Positions 10,773 to 18,311 of a stretch of 64,000 bases of DNA are shown here, one piece after another (position 1 is the stretch's first letter; every line of letters starts with the position of its first letter). The notes below the pieces were generated by a model. It ran no database searches and was not told where the DNA came from. It worked only from the letters and a program-made list of their open reading frames with translations. The stretch spans positions 80,230 through 144,229 of the forward strand of contig JAPOZM010000001.1 in the NCBI GenBank assembly GCA_026706075.1, in the 5' to 3' direction. The position numbers were made by a program, and so were the translations under genes. Origin of the DNA: Gemmatimonadaceae bacterium. Lineage in GTDB: Bacteria > Latescibacterota > UBA2968 > UBA8231.

Positions 10773-10907
10773 CTATTCGATCGGCCCGGCAAGGAGAAGG
10801 CCGGGAATCGGGCGATCGAGCGGAATGAGCGACAGGGAGCGCAGGGAGAGACGGGCCCGGGGTGTCGGGTCTCGACGCGGGCTCGGGGCGCTCGATGCGA
10901 TGCTCAT
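10773..10907 (-). CDS. Leu/Ile-rich leader peptide upstream of ilvC (44 aa)
   Basis: A 44-codon ORF starts with an ATG about 30 nt downstream of the predicted transcription start and ends before the ilvC attenuator region. It contains 8 Leu and 4 Ile; the C-terminal half reads LSLRSLSLIPLDRPIPGLLL followed by AGPIE. The Leu-Leu-Leu run uses CTT-CTC-CTT and two of the four Ile codons are ATT. Those codons are uncommon in this GC-rich window, where CTG/CTC and ATC dominate. The three Leu codons sit in the loop of a perfect 6-bp hairpin (CCCGGC/GCCGGG, 10785-10805). This composition matches branched-chain amino-acid attenuation peptides. There is no strong Shine-Dalgarno sequence, which is the main weakness. 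Confidence 0.6.
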   Translation of the reverse strand: MSIASSAPSPRRDPTPRARLSLRSLSLIPLDRPIPGLLLAGPIE

Positions 10908-10943
10908 GGGAAGGCCGGAACCGGTATCTGGTGGAAAGCGCGC

Positions 10944-10972
10944 AATATAGAGGGGACCCGCAAGAATGTCAA
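10944..10972 (-). promoter_or_regulatory. Sigma-70-type promoter of the ilvC-leuA operon
   Basis: On the minus strand TTGACA (10972-10967) and TATATT (10949-10944) are separated by exactly 17 bp, a near-consensus housekeeping promoter in an otherwise GC-rich region. It lies between the end of the Nramp-like gene (11045) and the Leu/Ile-rich leader ORF (start 10907), giving an expected 5' leader of roughly 30 nt before that ORF. Confidence 0.85.
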
Positions 10973-11044
10973 GAATGGTGGGTGACAGCCGCGTCCCCCT
11001 GGAGCCCGTCCCCGGGAACGGGCCTGGCGATGCCGCGGACAGGG

Positions 11045-12502
11045 TCACCCCCCGAACAGCTTCGGAAGCTGGTTGCTCAAGGTGACGATGGTGAAGTAGC
11101 CGAAGAACGCGCTGGCCCACACCATCGCCAGAAAACGCACGACGGGAGTGCGCAAGGTCCCGCCCAGGACGCGGCTGTTCATCCACAACAGCAGCAGCGA
11201 GTAGATCAGCATGACACCGCCGTTCAGGGCGGCGCTGAGGACGAGCAGCACCAGCGGCTGCGCCAGGCCGGGCACGACCAGCCCCGCCAGCAGGATGGCG
11301 CACCCGAGCAGGATCTGGCCCCACAGGAGCAGGAAGTAGAGGCGGCTGTCGGTCCAGACCTCGCTGTCGCGCAGCCAGTTGACCTTGATGATGTCCGTCG
11401 AGATGCGGGCGCAGGCGTCGAGGAGCCCCAGCTCCGTCGTCAACAGGATGGCGATCCCCATCCAGTGGAAGGCGTGCTGCATCCACGGTCCGTAGCGGTC
11501 GCCGATGAACCGCCCCTCGGCGCGGATGAACCCGAATCCCTTCTCCAGCCCCGGGGCCCCCTGGGTAGTGGCGTAGGCGATGAGGGAGAGCATCATCAGG
11601 GAGAGAACCGACAGCAGGTAGAAGTTGAGCAGGTGCTCGCGATTGGCGGCTCCCCACCAGTCCTTCCACCGGCGCAGGTTGTCGGCGCCGTGCTCGAAGT
11701 GTGCGCCGATGCCGGCCACCACCTCGGGGCGCCCCGTGAGGGGGCTCGTCAGGCGGCCGGCGTAGCGCCCCATGGCGAATCCCTTCTCGCGGACGTAGTT
11801 GCCCTGGGCCAGGTTCATGGTGCCGCCGGCGCCGGCGAAGGCCAGGGCTCCCAGGAGCAGGGGCAGCTCCATGCCCTCGGGGATGTGGCCCACGTTGGCG
11901 ATGCCGCGCGCCATCTCCCCCACGTGCACCAGATCGACCACGAGAAAGGCGAGGATCACCATGAACAGGAAGATGAAGGCCACCAGGACCTTCTGAAGCC
12001 GCTCCACCGTGTTGTAGACCACGGGGCCCAGGGTCAGGGCGGCACCGATCGCCAGCAGGCTGAGGATGGAGATCAGGGTGCGCGCCTGCTCGCCTCCGCC
12101 GATCTCCCAGGTGAGCATGGTCGCCGCTCCCGCCGCCCAGCCCGGCCACATCCAGGGGATGACGTTGCAGAGGAGGAAGACGGCGGCCCAGCCCTTCCAC
12201 AGGCGGCAGAACCCGGTGATCGCCGACTCGCCCGTGGCCAGGGTCCAGCGCTCGATCTCCATGTTGATGAAGTACTGGGTGGTGACCCCCACCATGCACG
12301 CCCAGAAGGCGACGAAGCCGAAGCGGTAGGTGATGTAGGGCCAGAGGACGAACTCGCCGCTGCCGAGGGAGAGGCCGAGGAGCAGGACGCTGGGACCGAG
12401 GAGCCTGCGCCACGACGGCGCCTCCGGGAGATCCTGGTATCGAGCCGCTGGCAGCCGATCGCTGGGAATGACTTCGTGGGGGACGGGCCGGGACCCGCTC
12501 AC
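11045..12502 (-). CDS. Nramp-like polytopic membrane transporter (485 aa)
   Basis: This is an integral membrane protein with about 11-12 predicted hydrophobic segments. The first helix carries GPSVLLLGLSLGSGEF, resembling the helix-1 region of the Nramp/LeuT-fold metal transporters, but the canonical metal-binding DPGN is not present: the position reads LGSGEF. A second broken-helix-like stretch is LAFAGAGGTMNLAQGNYVREKG. The loss of the Asp/Asn pair suggests a substrate other than Mn2+/Fe2+, so I assign only fold-level similarity. The ATG at 12502 overlaps the stop of the upstream Gfo/Idh oxidoreductase (ATGA), so the two are co-translated. That may hint at uptake of an organic substrate or cofactor acted on by the oxidoreductase. 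Other LeuT-fold families remain possible. Confidence 0.55.
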   Translation of the reverse strand: MSGSRPVPHEVIPSDRLPAARYQDLPEAPSWRRLLGPSVLLLGLSLGSGEFVLWPYITYRFGFVAFWACMVGVTTQYFINMEIERWTLATGESAITGFCRLWKGWAAVFLLCNVIPWMWPGWAAGAATMLTWEIGGGEQARTLISILSLLAIGAALTLGPVVYNTVERLQKVLVAFIFLFMVILAFLVVDLVHVGEMARGIANVGHIPEGMELPLLLGALAFAGAGGTMNLAQGNYVREKGFAMGRYAGRLTSPLTGRPEVVAGIGAHFEHGADNLRRWKDWWGAANREHLLNFYLLSVLSLMMLSLIAYATTQGAPGLEKGFGFIRAEGRFIGDRYGPWMQHAFHWMGIAILLTTELGLLDACARISTDIIKVNWLRDSEVWTDSRLYFLLLWGQILLGCAILLAGLVVPGLAQPLVLLVLSAALNGGVMLIYSLLLLWMNSRVLGGTLRTPVVRFLAMVWASAFFGYFTIVTLSNQLPKLFGG

Positions 12503-13596
12503 CGGGGGCGGGGCTCCCTGAAGGCGACCAGCGGATGCTCGCGGTTGGCCATGGGCATGGTCACCCGGGCGCCGGTGATCTGCGACTCGTAGGCCCCCAG
12601 GATCATCTCCAGGGCGGCCACGGCGCCGGCGGCGCTCGACAGGGGCTCGCGATCCTCATCGGCCGCCTCGATCAGGTCGGCGATCGCCCGCTGGTTGCCC
12701 GACGGGAGCTCGTCCTCGGGCAGTCCCTCCAGCGGCTGCCAGCCCTGGCCGGCGTCGGCGGGAAGGAAAACCGGATGGGGGTAGATCGCCAGCTCCGAGC
12801 CGGCCCCGCCCCGCAGCGAGATCACGCCTTCGCTGCCGACGATCTCCATGCCGTAGCGCTTGTTCGAGCCGACCTGGTCCTTGCGCGAGTCGAAGAACCC
12901 GGCCACCCCCGACTCGAAGGCGAAGTAGGAGTTCACGCAGTCGCCGGCGACCGGACCCACGGGCTCCCCCGCCTCGCGCACGTCCTCCGGGGTGAGCTCC
13001 CGTCCCTCCACCGTGACCTGCGCCGACATCCAGCGCACGTCGCCGACGAAGAACCGCATCATGTTGAAGAGGTGGGTTCCGAGGACGATCATGTCCTCGC
13101 CGCCGCCGCGGCGGTCCTGCTTGCCGTGGGCGTGAATCGCCTGCACCTCGCCGATGCGGCCCTCCCGCAGGATCCGCCGGAGTCCCTGGATGCGGGGCAG
13201 GTACACGGCCTGGTGGGCCACGGCGACCTTGAGCCCCGCTTCCCGCGCCCTGGAGACGATGGCGTCGCCCTCGGCCAAGTTCCACGTCATCGGCTTCTCG
13301 CAGTAGACGTGGGCCCCTGCCTCGAGGCAGGCGATGACCATCTCCAGGTGGCAGTCCGTCCAGCGCGGGCAGACGCTGACGATGTCCGGGGACTGCTCCC
13401 GCAGCATCTCCCGGTAGTCCGGGTAGGCGGCGGCGGCCCCGGTCTCCGTCTGCGCCTTCGTCCGCCCCTCGTCATCCGGATCGGCGATGGCCACGAAGTC
13501 GACGGCCGGGTGGTCGGTGTAAGCCATGTGCAGGCCGTGGCCGTAGTTTCCGCGGCCGGTTCGGCCGATCGCAGCCGCTCGATAGCGTCGAGTCAC
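12499..13596 (-). CDS. Gfo/Idh/MocA-family NAD(P)-dependent oxidoreductase (365 aa)
   Basis: The family oxidises or reduces sugars, inositols and derivatives. The N-terminal Rossmann fold begins AAIGRTGRGNYGHGLHMAY, in which the usual GxGxxG is shifted to GRTGRGNYG. The diagnostic EKPM motif is at HVYCEKPMTWN, and VAHQAVYLPRIQGLRRIL precedes the C-terminal alpha/beta domain with the HLFNMMRFF segment bearing a likely catalytic-region His. The open frame extends to 13701, but I chose GTG 13596: AGGAG lies 7 nt upstream and the Rossmann fold begins shortly after. It overlaps the downstream transporter by ATGA and is divergent from the DNA glycosylase gene. Substrate unknown. Confidence 0.82.
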   Translation of the reverse strand: MTRRYRAAAIGRTGRGNYGHGLHMAYTDHPAVDFVAIADPDDEGRTKAQTETGAAAAYPDYREMLREQSPDIVSVCPRWTDCHLEMVIACLEAGAHVYCEKPMTWNLAEGDAIVSRAREAGLKVAVAHQAVYLPRIQGLRRILREGRIGEVQAIHAHGKQDRRGGGEDMIVLGTHLFNMMRFFVGDVRWMSAQVTVEGRELTPEDVREAGEPVGPVAGDCVNSYFAFESGVAGFFDSRKDQVGSNKRYGMEIVGSEGVISLRGGAGSELAIYPHPVFLPADAGQGWQPLEGLPEDELPSGNQRAIADLIEAADEDREPLSSAAGAVAALEMILGAYESQITGARVTMPMANREHPLVAFREPRPR

Positions 13597-13694
13597 TTCA
13601 CGTCTCCTGGTGGGATCAAGCGCGTCGGATACGGGCGCCCAAGGGTAGTGCCGGGCGCCTTGACCCGCCAGAAGGCTCCCGCCATCTTGCCCGG
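13597..13694. promoter_or_regulatory. Divergent promoter region between oxidoreductase and DNA glycosylase
   Basis: Plus strand: TTGACC (13660-13665), 17 bp, CATCTT (13683-13688) would place the transcription start at or very near the GTG at 13695, implying a leaderless mRNA. Minus strand: a possible -10 TACCCT (13647-13642) with no good -35. Two GGGCGCC half-sites (13633-13639 and 13653-13659) lie exactly 20 bp apart and flank that -10, which could be operator half-sites. Confidence 0.35.
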
Positions 13695-14435
13695 GTGGCA
13701 CTGAGCGTCCTCCAGACCTACGAGCGGCTCCTCGGGCACTACGGCCCCCAGGGATGGTGGCCGACCACGGCGCGTGGAGGGGTCCGTCCTGTGTACCGCC
13801 CGGGCACGGCCGGCGCCGTGCCCTCGCCGCGGCAGCAGTGGGAGATCGTCGTCGGCTCCGTCCTCGCGCAGAACACGGCTTGGCGGAACGCCTCCGCGGC
13901 CCTGTCGGCGCTGGTCCGTAGGCGGATCCTGAGCCTCCGCCGCATGGCCGCCCTTCCCCGGGCGGACCTGGCGGCTACCATTCGCAGCGCCGGGTACTTC
14001 AATCAGAAGGCCCGCAACCTGCAGGAACTGGCGGCCCATCTGCTGTCGGTGAGCGGCGGTCGCATCGCCCCGTTCCTCTCTCGGCCGGCCCCGGAGCTGC
14101 GGGTCGAGCTGCTCGAGCGGCGCGGCGTCGGTCCCGAGACGGCGGACAGCATTCTGCTGTACGCCGCCGGGCGCCCCTTCTTCGTCATCGATGCCTACGC
14201 CCGGCGCATCGCCTCCCGCCTCGCCTGGGTGCCGGAGACGATCGCCTACCACCGACTGCAGGAACTCTTCGAGTCGCGCCTGCCACGGGACCCCGCGATC
14301 TACAACGAGTACCACGCCCTGCTCGTGCGCCACGCCGTGGAACACTGCAGGGCCCGACCCCTGTGCGAGGGGTGCTGCCTGCGGGACGGCTGCCCCGCCG
14401 GCAGATCCCTCGCCGCTGCCGGAGACCGACCGTGA
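13695..14435 (+). CDS. HhH-GPD DNA glycosylase, MagIII/endonuclease III-like (246 aa)
   Basis: This is a base-excision-repair glycosylase of the endonuclease III superfamily. VLAQNTAWRNASAAL (about 57-70) is the QNTAW signature of the 3-methyladenine glycosylase III branch. The helix-hairpin-helix is RRGVGPETADSILLYA (about 143-156), where Glu replaces the catalytic Lys of Nth, and D166 in VIDAYARR is the catalytic Asp. That combination predicts a monofunctional glycosylase without AP-lyase activity. A C-terminal cysteine cluster, C-x5-C-x2-C-x5-C in HCRARPLCEGCCLRDGC, would bind a [4Fe-4S] cluster; the first gap is one residue shorter than in Nth. It starts with GTG and overlaps the next gene by GTGA. 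Confidence 0.85.
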   Translation: MALSVLQTYERLLGHYGPQGWWPTTARGGVRPVYRPGTAGAVPSPRQQWEIVVGSVLAQNTAWRNASAALSALVRRRILSLRRMAALPRADLAATIRSAGYFNQKARNLQELAAHLLSVSGGRIAPFLSRPAPELRVELLERRGVGPETADSILLYAAGRPFFVIDAYARRIASRLAWVPETIAYHRLQELFESRLPRDPAIYNEYHALLVRHAVEHCRARPLCEGCCLRDGCPAGRSLAAAGDRP

Positions 14436-15382
14436 CCGCCCTGGACTGCCTCGGGGGACAGCGCCCCCTGGCGACGGAGGAGTTCGCCCGCCGCGCCCAC
14501 GCCTATGCCCTGAACCCGAACCGCAACCCGGTGAAGGAGGTCCTCGACAGGTACGGGTCGGTGGAGGAGACGCCGCCCCTGCTGGGGATATTCAACGACG
14601 TGCCCTGGTACCAGGTCCGCGACGACGAGGTGCACGCCTGGGCGAAGGCCGGGCTCTCATGGGTCGTCAACGACGCCGAGCACCTGCAGCGGGAGGGCTG
14701 GTACGGACGGCAGCAGAACGCCATGGAGGGCCGGGTGGGGCTCCTGCAGGTGCAGCGCCTCCACCGCGAGGCGTTCAGCGCCCACGGCGACGTCTTTCAG
14801 CTGGGCGCGCGGGCGACGATGAAGCCGTACGGGACCACCCTCGAGGAGGCGGAGCGCTTCTACCGGGCCGTGAACTTCCCCACGCCGGGCGAGGCCACAC
14901 GGGACGACCGCGGCGGCTATCCCGTGCGCTACGGCGACCGCAAGTTCGCCTTCACTCCCGATTCCTTGCGGGGCCAGGAGACCGAGACCCAGGGGTGGGT
15001 CCAGTTCGAGACCGCCGAGTATATCGTCGACCGCGAGGTTCGCGACCGGGTTCTCGACCTGATGCAGGCCCAGGGCCCGAACAAGGCCTGCGGTTTCGTC
15101 GGCCCCTTCGACGCCATCCTGCGCCAGGGCGAGATCCCGGAGATCGAGGCGGCGATCGACGCTCTCTTCCGGGCGGCCTCCCGGCGGGGCATTCACATGG
15201 GCCGTGTCGTGGGCTCCGGGTCCATGGAAGACCCCGGCGAGATCGAGGACAACATCGTCCGCGCCCTGGAGAACGGCGCCCGGCTGATCTGCGTTCACCC
15301 CTTCACCAGCGACCTGGTCTTCCGCGGAGCGATGAACGTGACCGAGCCGTTCTTCAAGGCCGCCGAGCGGTGCGGCTTCTGA
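14432..15382 (+). CDS. HpcH/HpaI aldolase-like TIM-barrel protein (316 aa)
   Basis: The second half looks like the HpcH/HpaI aldolase/citrate-lyase beta family, which cleaves 2-keto-3-deoxy acids or makes related C-C bonds. GFVGPFDAILRQGE (about 218-231) fits the phosphate/carboxylate-binding segment after a barrel strand, EAAIDALFRAASRRGIHMG fits the following helix-strand, and a late ALENGARLICV strand follows. WVVNDAEHLQREGW and GWVQFETAEYI may hold the catalytic His and the metal-binding Glu. The GTG start at 14432 is inside the glycosylase stop (GTGA overlap), implying translational coupling; the pairing of a repair enzyme with an aldolase-like protein is odd. The MKPYGTT segment is unusual for the family. 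Function is tentative. Confidence 0.55.
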   Translation: MTALDCLGGQRPLATEEFARRAHAYALNPNRNPVKEVLDRYGSVEETPPLLGIFNDVPWYQVRDDEVHAWAKAGLSWVVNDAEHLQREGWYGRQQNAMEGRVGLLQVQRLHREAFSAHGDVFQLGARATMKPYGTTLEEAERFYRAVNFPTPGEATRDDRGGYPVRYGDRKFAFTPDSLRGQETETQGWVQFETAEYIVDREVRDRVLDLMQAQGPNKACGFVGPFDAILRQGEIPEIEAAIDALFRAASRRGIHMGRVVGSGSMEDPGEIEDNIVRALENGARLICVHPFTSDLVFRGAMNVTEPFFKAAERCGF

Positions 15383-15751
15383 TCCTCCGATTGCGCCCCC
15401 CGGGAGTCCCGCGTATTTTGGACAACCCCCCCGAAGTGCCGCACGACGTTCCCTCGCAACCCCCCTCCCTCTGACAAACGACGAGCCGGCTGCCGCTCAG
15501 GCGCCTCCGCCCGTCGAACCCCTCCTCGGTCCCGGCTGCCGCACCGTTTCTGCGGACGATCCGACAGCAGACGAGCTCGGGACCCACCGGACATCGACCC
15601 GGCCCAGCCTGCCGACATCACCGGAACTCCGAGTCCAGGAGATCGGTCCCGGCCGGCGGGCGAGGTCGTCAAGAGCTCACCGCGGTCTCCCCGACCGGAA
15701 CGGAGAGGGCTTGGCGCGACGGCGCCGGGCCCTCTTCGCGTATCGCCCGTC
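15383..15751. other. Intergenic region between convergent genes, no feature recognised
   Basis: These 369 bp separate two genes whose 3' ends face each other. I find no ORF with a plausible ribosome-binding site, no tRNA-like fold, no T-tracted terminator and no clear repeat. Base composition is like the surroundings. Confidence 0.6.
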
Positions 15752-17035
15752 CTACCGGGAGACGAACTTCGGGCGGCCGAACCCGTCGTTGACCACCAGG
15801 CTGCGCGCGGGGATGTCGGCGTGGTCGGGAATGGCGAGATCGCTCTCGAGCCGGTTCTCGAGGATCGTCCCGTCGCCGATGGTCACGTCGGACCCCAGCA
15901 GGATCCTCCCCGGCATGGCCCCTCCCGCCCGCACCGTGCCGATGACGACGGAGGCGCTGACCCGGCACCGCGGGCCTGTCTCGACGAGACCGTAGATCTC
16001 CACGCTCGGCCCGATGACCGAGTGGTCTCCCACCCGCACCGGGCCGAAGAGGTCGGCGTCGGTGCCGATGAAGACGAAGTCCCCGATCTCCGGGTGGCGC
16101 CGGTAGAGGCGCCGGGTCAGGCCGCCCAGGGTGCAGGGATAGAAGTGGCATCCGGAACCGATGACGCCCGTCTGGCCCGTGGTCAGGCCCCGGTGCGGAT
16201 GGTCCAGGAAGTTGGCGTCCCCGATGCGGGTCTCGGGATGGATGTCGGCCTGGTAGTACCGCCCCCCCAGCTCCGAGATGGCCCGCGGCAGCAGGGGCAC
16301 GGGATCCCGGTGCAGGCGCGGGTCTCCGTCGAGGGGGCCGCTGCGGGTCAGGGCATGGGCCACGTCGTGGTAGAACAGGACCCGCCATCCCGGGTAGGTG
16401 CTGGTGACCAGTTGCATCTGGTACCCGAAGACCCCTTCACCCGGGAGGCCGTCGAGGAACTCCTGGTAGCAGGCCTGGTCGCGCAGGGCGATGGCGCTGT
16501 CGATGTGCGCCGCGAAATCCAGTTCCGCCAGGTCCGCCTCGCCCAGACCGCAGGCACGGCGCAGGTAGGCGTCCCAGACGGCCGGGTCCTTCAGGGAGGC
16601 GAAGCGGTTCCACTGGGCCCGCTGCTTGAGCTCCACGAGCTCCCACAGGACCGAGTAGGCCGCCGCCAGGGCCCGGTCCTCCAGATCCTCGTCGGCGCCC
16701 ACGGCCAGGTGGGACTGGGCCACCATGGCGTACAGCTGATCGGCCACCTCGGCGATGGAAGCGCTGAAGTCGCCCACCGGATGCCCGGCTTCCAGGGCGT
16801 TGTGCGAGCCGGGAGCGACGCACTCCAGCAGGTTGCCGAGGACGGTCTCCAGGATGTCGCGGTTCACGAAGCCCCGGCCCGACCGCTGGGACAGGATGGC
16901 GGGGTTGACGCGATCGATGCGCAGGGCTGCCAGCTCCTCGGCGGAATAGCAGGAGCGCAGGCGCTCGAGGATCCTCCCCAGCAGCTCCCGCTTGCGCTTT
17001 TCGTAGCGCTGGTCGAAGAGGGTGGCCGTGCTCAT
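15752..17035 (-). CDS. CysE-like left-handed beta-helix acyltransferase with long N-terminal helical domain (427 aa)
   Basis: The C-terminal ~190 residues form a left-handed beta-helix of hexapeptide repeats. They open with YQADIHPETRIGDANFLDHPHRG and run through VIGSGCHFYPCTLGG and ILLGSDVTIGDGTILENRL. The DIHP...DH arrangement is that of serine O-acetyltransferase, but the usual TGVVIGETA is replaced by RGLTTGQTG. The N-terminal ~230 residues are alpha-helical, longer than in CysE, with QLVTSTYPGWRVLFYHDVAHAL preceding the helix domain as in SAT. It could be a divergent serine acetyltransferase or an acyltransferase for another amine or alcohol. It lies 22 bp downstream of the rhamnose mutarotase gene and is probably co-transcribed with it. 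Confidence 0.6.
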   Translation of the reverse strand: MSTATLFDQRYEKRKRELLGRILERLRSCYSAEELAALRIDRVNPAILSQRSGRGFVNRDILETVLGNLLECVAPGSHNALEAGHPVGDFSASIAEVADQLYAMVAQSHLAVGADEDLEDRALAAAYSVLWELVELKQRAQWNRFASLKDPAVWDAYLRRACGLGEADLAELDFAAHIDSAIALRDQACYQEFLDGLPGEGVFGYQMQLVTSTYPGWRVLFYHDVAHALTRSGPLDGDPRLHRDPVPLLPRAISELGGRYYQADIHPETRIGDANFLDHPHRGLTTGQTGVIGSGCHFYPCTLGGLTRRLYRRHPEIGDFVFIGTDADLFGPVRVGDHSVIGPSVEIYGLVETGPRCRVSASVVIGTVRAGGAMPGRILLGSDVTIGDGTILENRLESDLAIPDHADIPARSLVVNDGFGRPKFVSR

Positions 17036-17057
17036 GGGGCGAGGCCGCGCCGGGGCC

Positions 17058-17366
17058 TCAGTCCATGTGGAACGCTTCCTCGAGGGGTGTGATGACCGGC
17101 GAGCTGTCCGGGTTGCACTCCATGAGAGGCTCCATGTAGCGCCACCACTCCCGCATCAGCTCCTCCCGGGGCAATCCCTCCAGGGCCTCCGGATCGTCGA
17201 TCTCGAGGCAGGCGAAGAGCGTCGTCCCGTCGCGGAAGATGGTGTAGTTGCGGATCCCCGTGTCCCGCAGCAGCCGGGCCAGATCGGGCCAGACCTCGTC
17301 GTGGCGTCGTTTGTACTCCTCCTCGTTCCCCGCCTTGAGCTGCATCCTGAACCCCACACGAGCCAT
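17058..17366 (-). CDS. rhaM: L-rhamnose mutarotase family protein (102 aa)
   Basis: RhaM interconverts the alpha and beta anomers of L-rhamnose as a small ferredoxin-fold dimer. The sequence begins RVGFRMQLKAGNEEEYKRRH, has the expected tyrosine and catalytic histidine in EYKRRHDEVW, and ends with the paired tryptophans in EWWRYMEP. Its 102 residues match the family (about 104). The ATG at 17366 was chosen for its GAGGGAGG ribosome-binding site; a longer frame exists upstream but lacks such a site. No other rhamnose genes are in the window, so it may act on a related deoxysugar. It is divergent from the MBL-fold gene. Confidence 0.85.
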   Translation of the reverse strand: MARVGFRMQLKAGNEEEYKRRHDEVWPDLARLLRDTGIRNYTIFRDGTTLFACLEIDDPEALEGLPREELMREWWRYMEPLMECNPDSSPVITPLEEAFHMD

Positions 17367-17403
17367 GGCCGCGCCTCCCTCGATCGGTGATCGGCCCAGC
17401 GCA

Positions 17404-17442
17404 AGGGTACTCCGTTGCGCCCTCCCCGGCAATCGCTATCTT
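17404..17442. promoter_or_regulatory. Overlapping divergent promoters, rhaM and MBL hydrolase
   Basis: Plus strand: TTGCGC (17415-17420), 16 bp, TATCTT (17437-17442), reading to the MBL gene. Minus strand: TTGCCG (17432-17427), 17 bp, TACCCT (17409-17404), reading to rhaM. The -35 of the minus promoter lies within the spacer of the plus promoter, so the two should compete for polymerase. Confidence 0.45.
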
Positions 17443-17494
17443 GTGGTTTTTTCACGGACTTGAGTGCGTTTCCCCCCATCGCCGGAAGGTCGGC

Positions 17495-18283
17495 ATGCAC
17501 CCCTTCGAGGACCTCTCCGTACCGCCGGACGGCATCGGCCTGCACTGGTTCGGCCAGAGCAGCTTCGGCCTGCGCCACGCCGATGGCAGCATCGTCCAGA
17601 CCGACCCCTACTACCCCAGGGACCGGCCCGCGCACCGCTTCGTTCACTCCCGTCCGCCGCTGCTGGAGGAGTCCCTGCGCACCGACTGGGTCCTCCTGAC
17701 CCACGACCACGGCGACCACACCTGCATGGAGACGATCGACCGGATCCGCGGCGCCTTTCCGGAGGTCCGCTTCGCCGGCCCCCCGGAGAGCTGCGAACGG
17801 CTGCGCCTCGGCGGTGTCTCCCCCGACCGCGTGACGGAGCTGACCGCCAGCGGCTCGGCGGGACTCGGCCCCTTCACCGTCCACGCCGTGTGGGCCAAGC
17901 CCCCCGGCGGCGATCCGGCCGCCGGCATCGAGCCCCCCGACGTGCAGCACCTCGGGTACGTCATCGACGCCGGCGCCGTGCGGACTTATGTCTCGGGAGA
18001 TCCGATCAACAACTTCGCCGATCACGAGGAGCTGCTGGCGCCGGTCCGCGAGCTGAAGCCCCACATCGGCCTGCTGACCAGCCACCCGGAGGAAGGAGAG
18101 TTCCCCTTCTTCGAGGGTTGCGCCCGCATCGCCGGCTCCCTCGGCCTGCACGCCGCCGTGCCCGCCCACTACGGCTGTTTCGTGGCCCGCGACTACGATC
18201 CGCGGGAGTGGGCCGGCCACCTGCCCGGCGGCGTCGATCCGCTCATCATCCCATACAATCAGAGCTGCCTCTACACGCTCTGA
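17495..18283 (+). CDS. MBL-fold metallo-hydrolase, UlaG-like (262 aa)
   Basis: This is a metallo-beta-lactamase-fold enzyme of the type that includes L-ascorbate-6-phosphate lactonase UlaG. GIGLHWFGQSSFGLRHADG is the typical UlaG-like opening, LLTHDHGDHT supplies the HxHxDH zinc ligands, YVSGDP the bridging Asp, and VPAHYGCF a late His. A signal peptide is absent, so it should be cytoplasmic. I chose ATG 17495 because GGAAGG precedes it; the open frame upstream to 17387 would run through the predicted promoter. The divergent neighbour is a sugar mutarotase, consistent with a sugar-lactone substrate, but that is inference. Confidence 0.75.
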   Translation: MHPFEDLSVPPDGIGLHWFGQSSFGLRHADGSIVQTDPYYPRDRPAHRFVHSRPPLLEESLRTDWVLLTHDHGDHTCMETIDRIRGAFPEVRFAGPPESCERLRLGGVSPDRVTELTASGSAGLGPFTVHAVWAKPPGGDPAAGIEPPDVQHLGYVIDAGAVRTYVSGDPINNFADHEELLAPVRELKPHIGLLTSHPEEGEFPFFEGCARIAGSLGLHAAVPAHYGCFVARDYDPREWAGHLPGGVDPLIIPYNQSCLYTL

Positions 18284-18311
18284 CCGCACCCGGGAGCCAC
18301 CCCGGGGAGGT

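Noticed and set aside
13633..13659. Inverted repeat GGCGCCC/GGGCGCC read as a transcription terminator
   Set aside because: It lies between divergent genes, where no terminator is needed, and lacks a T-tract.
18284..18311. CCCGGG...CCCGGG hairpin between convergent genes as bidirectional terminator
   Set aside because: The stem is short and no T-tract follows on either strand; support is too weak to list as a feature.
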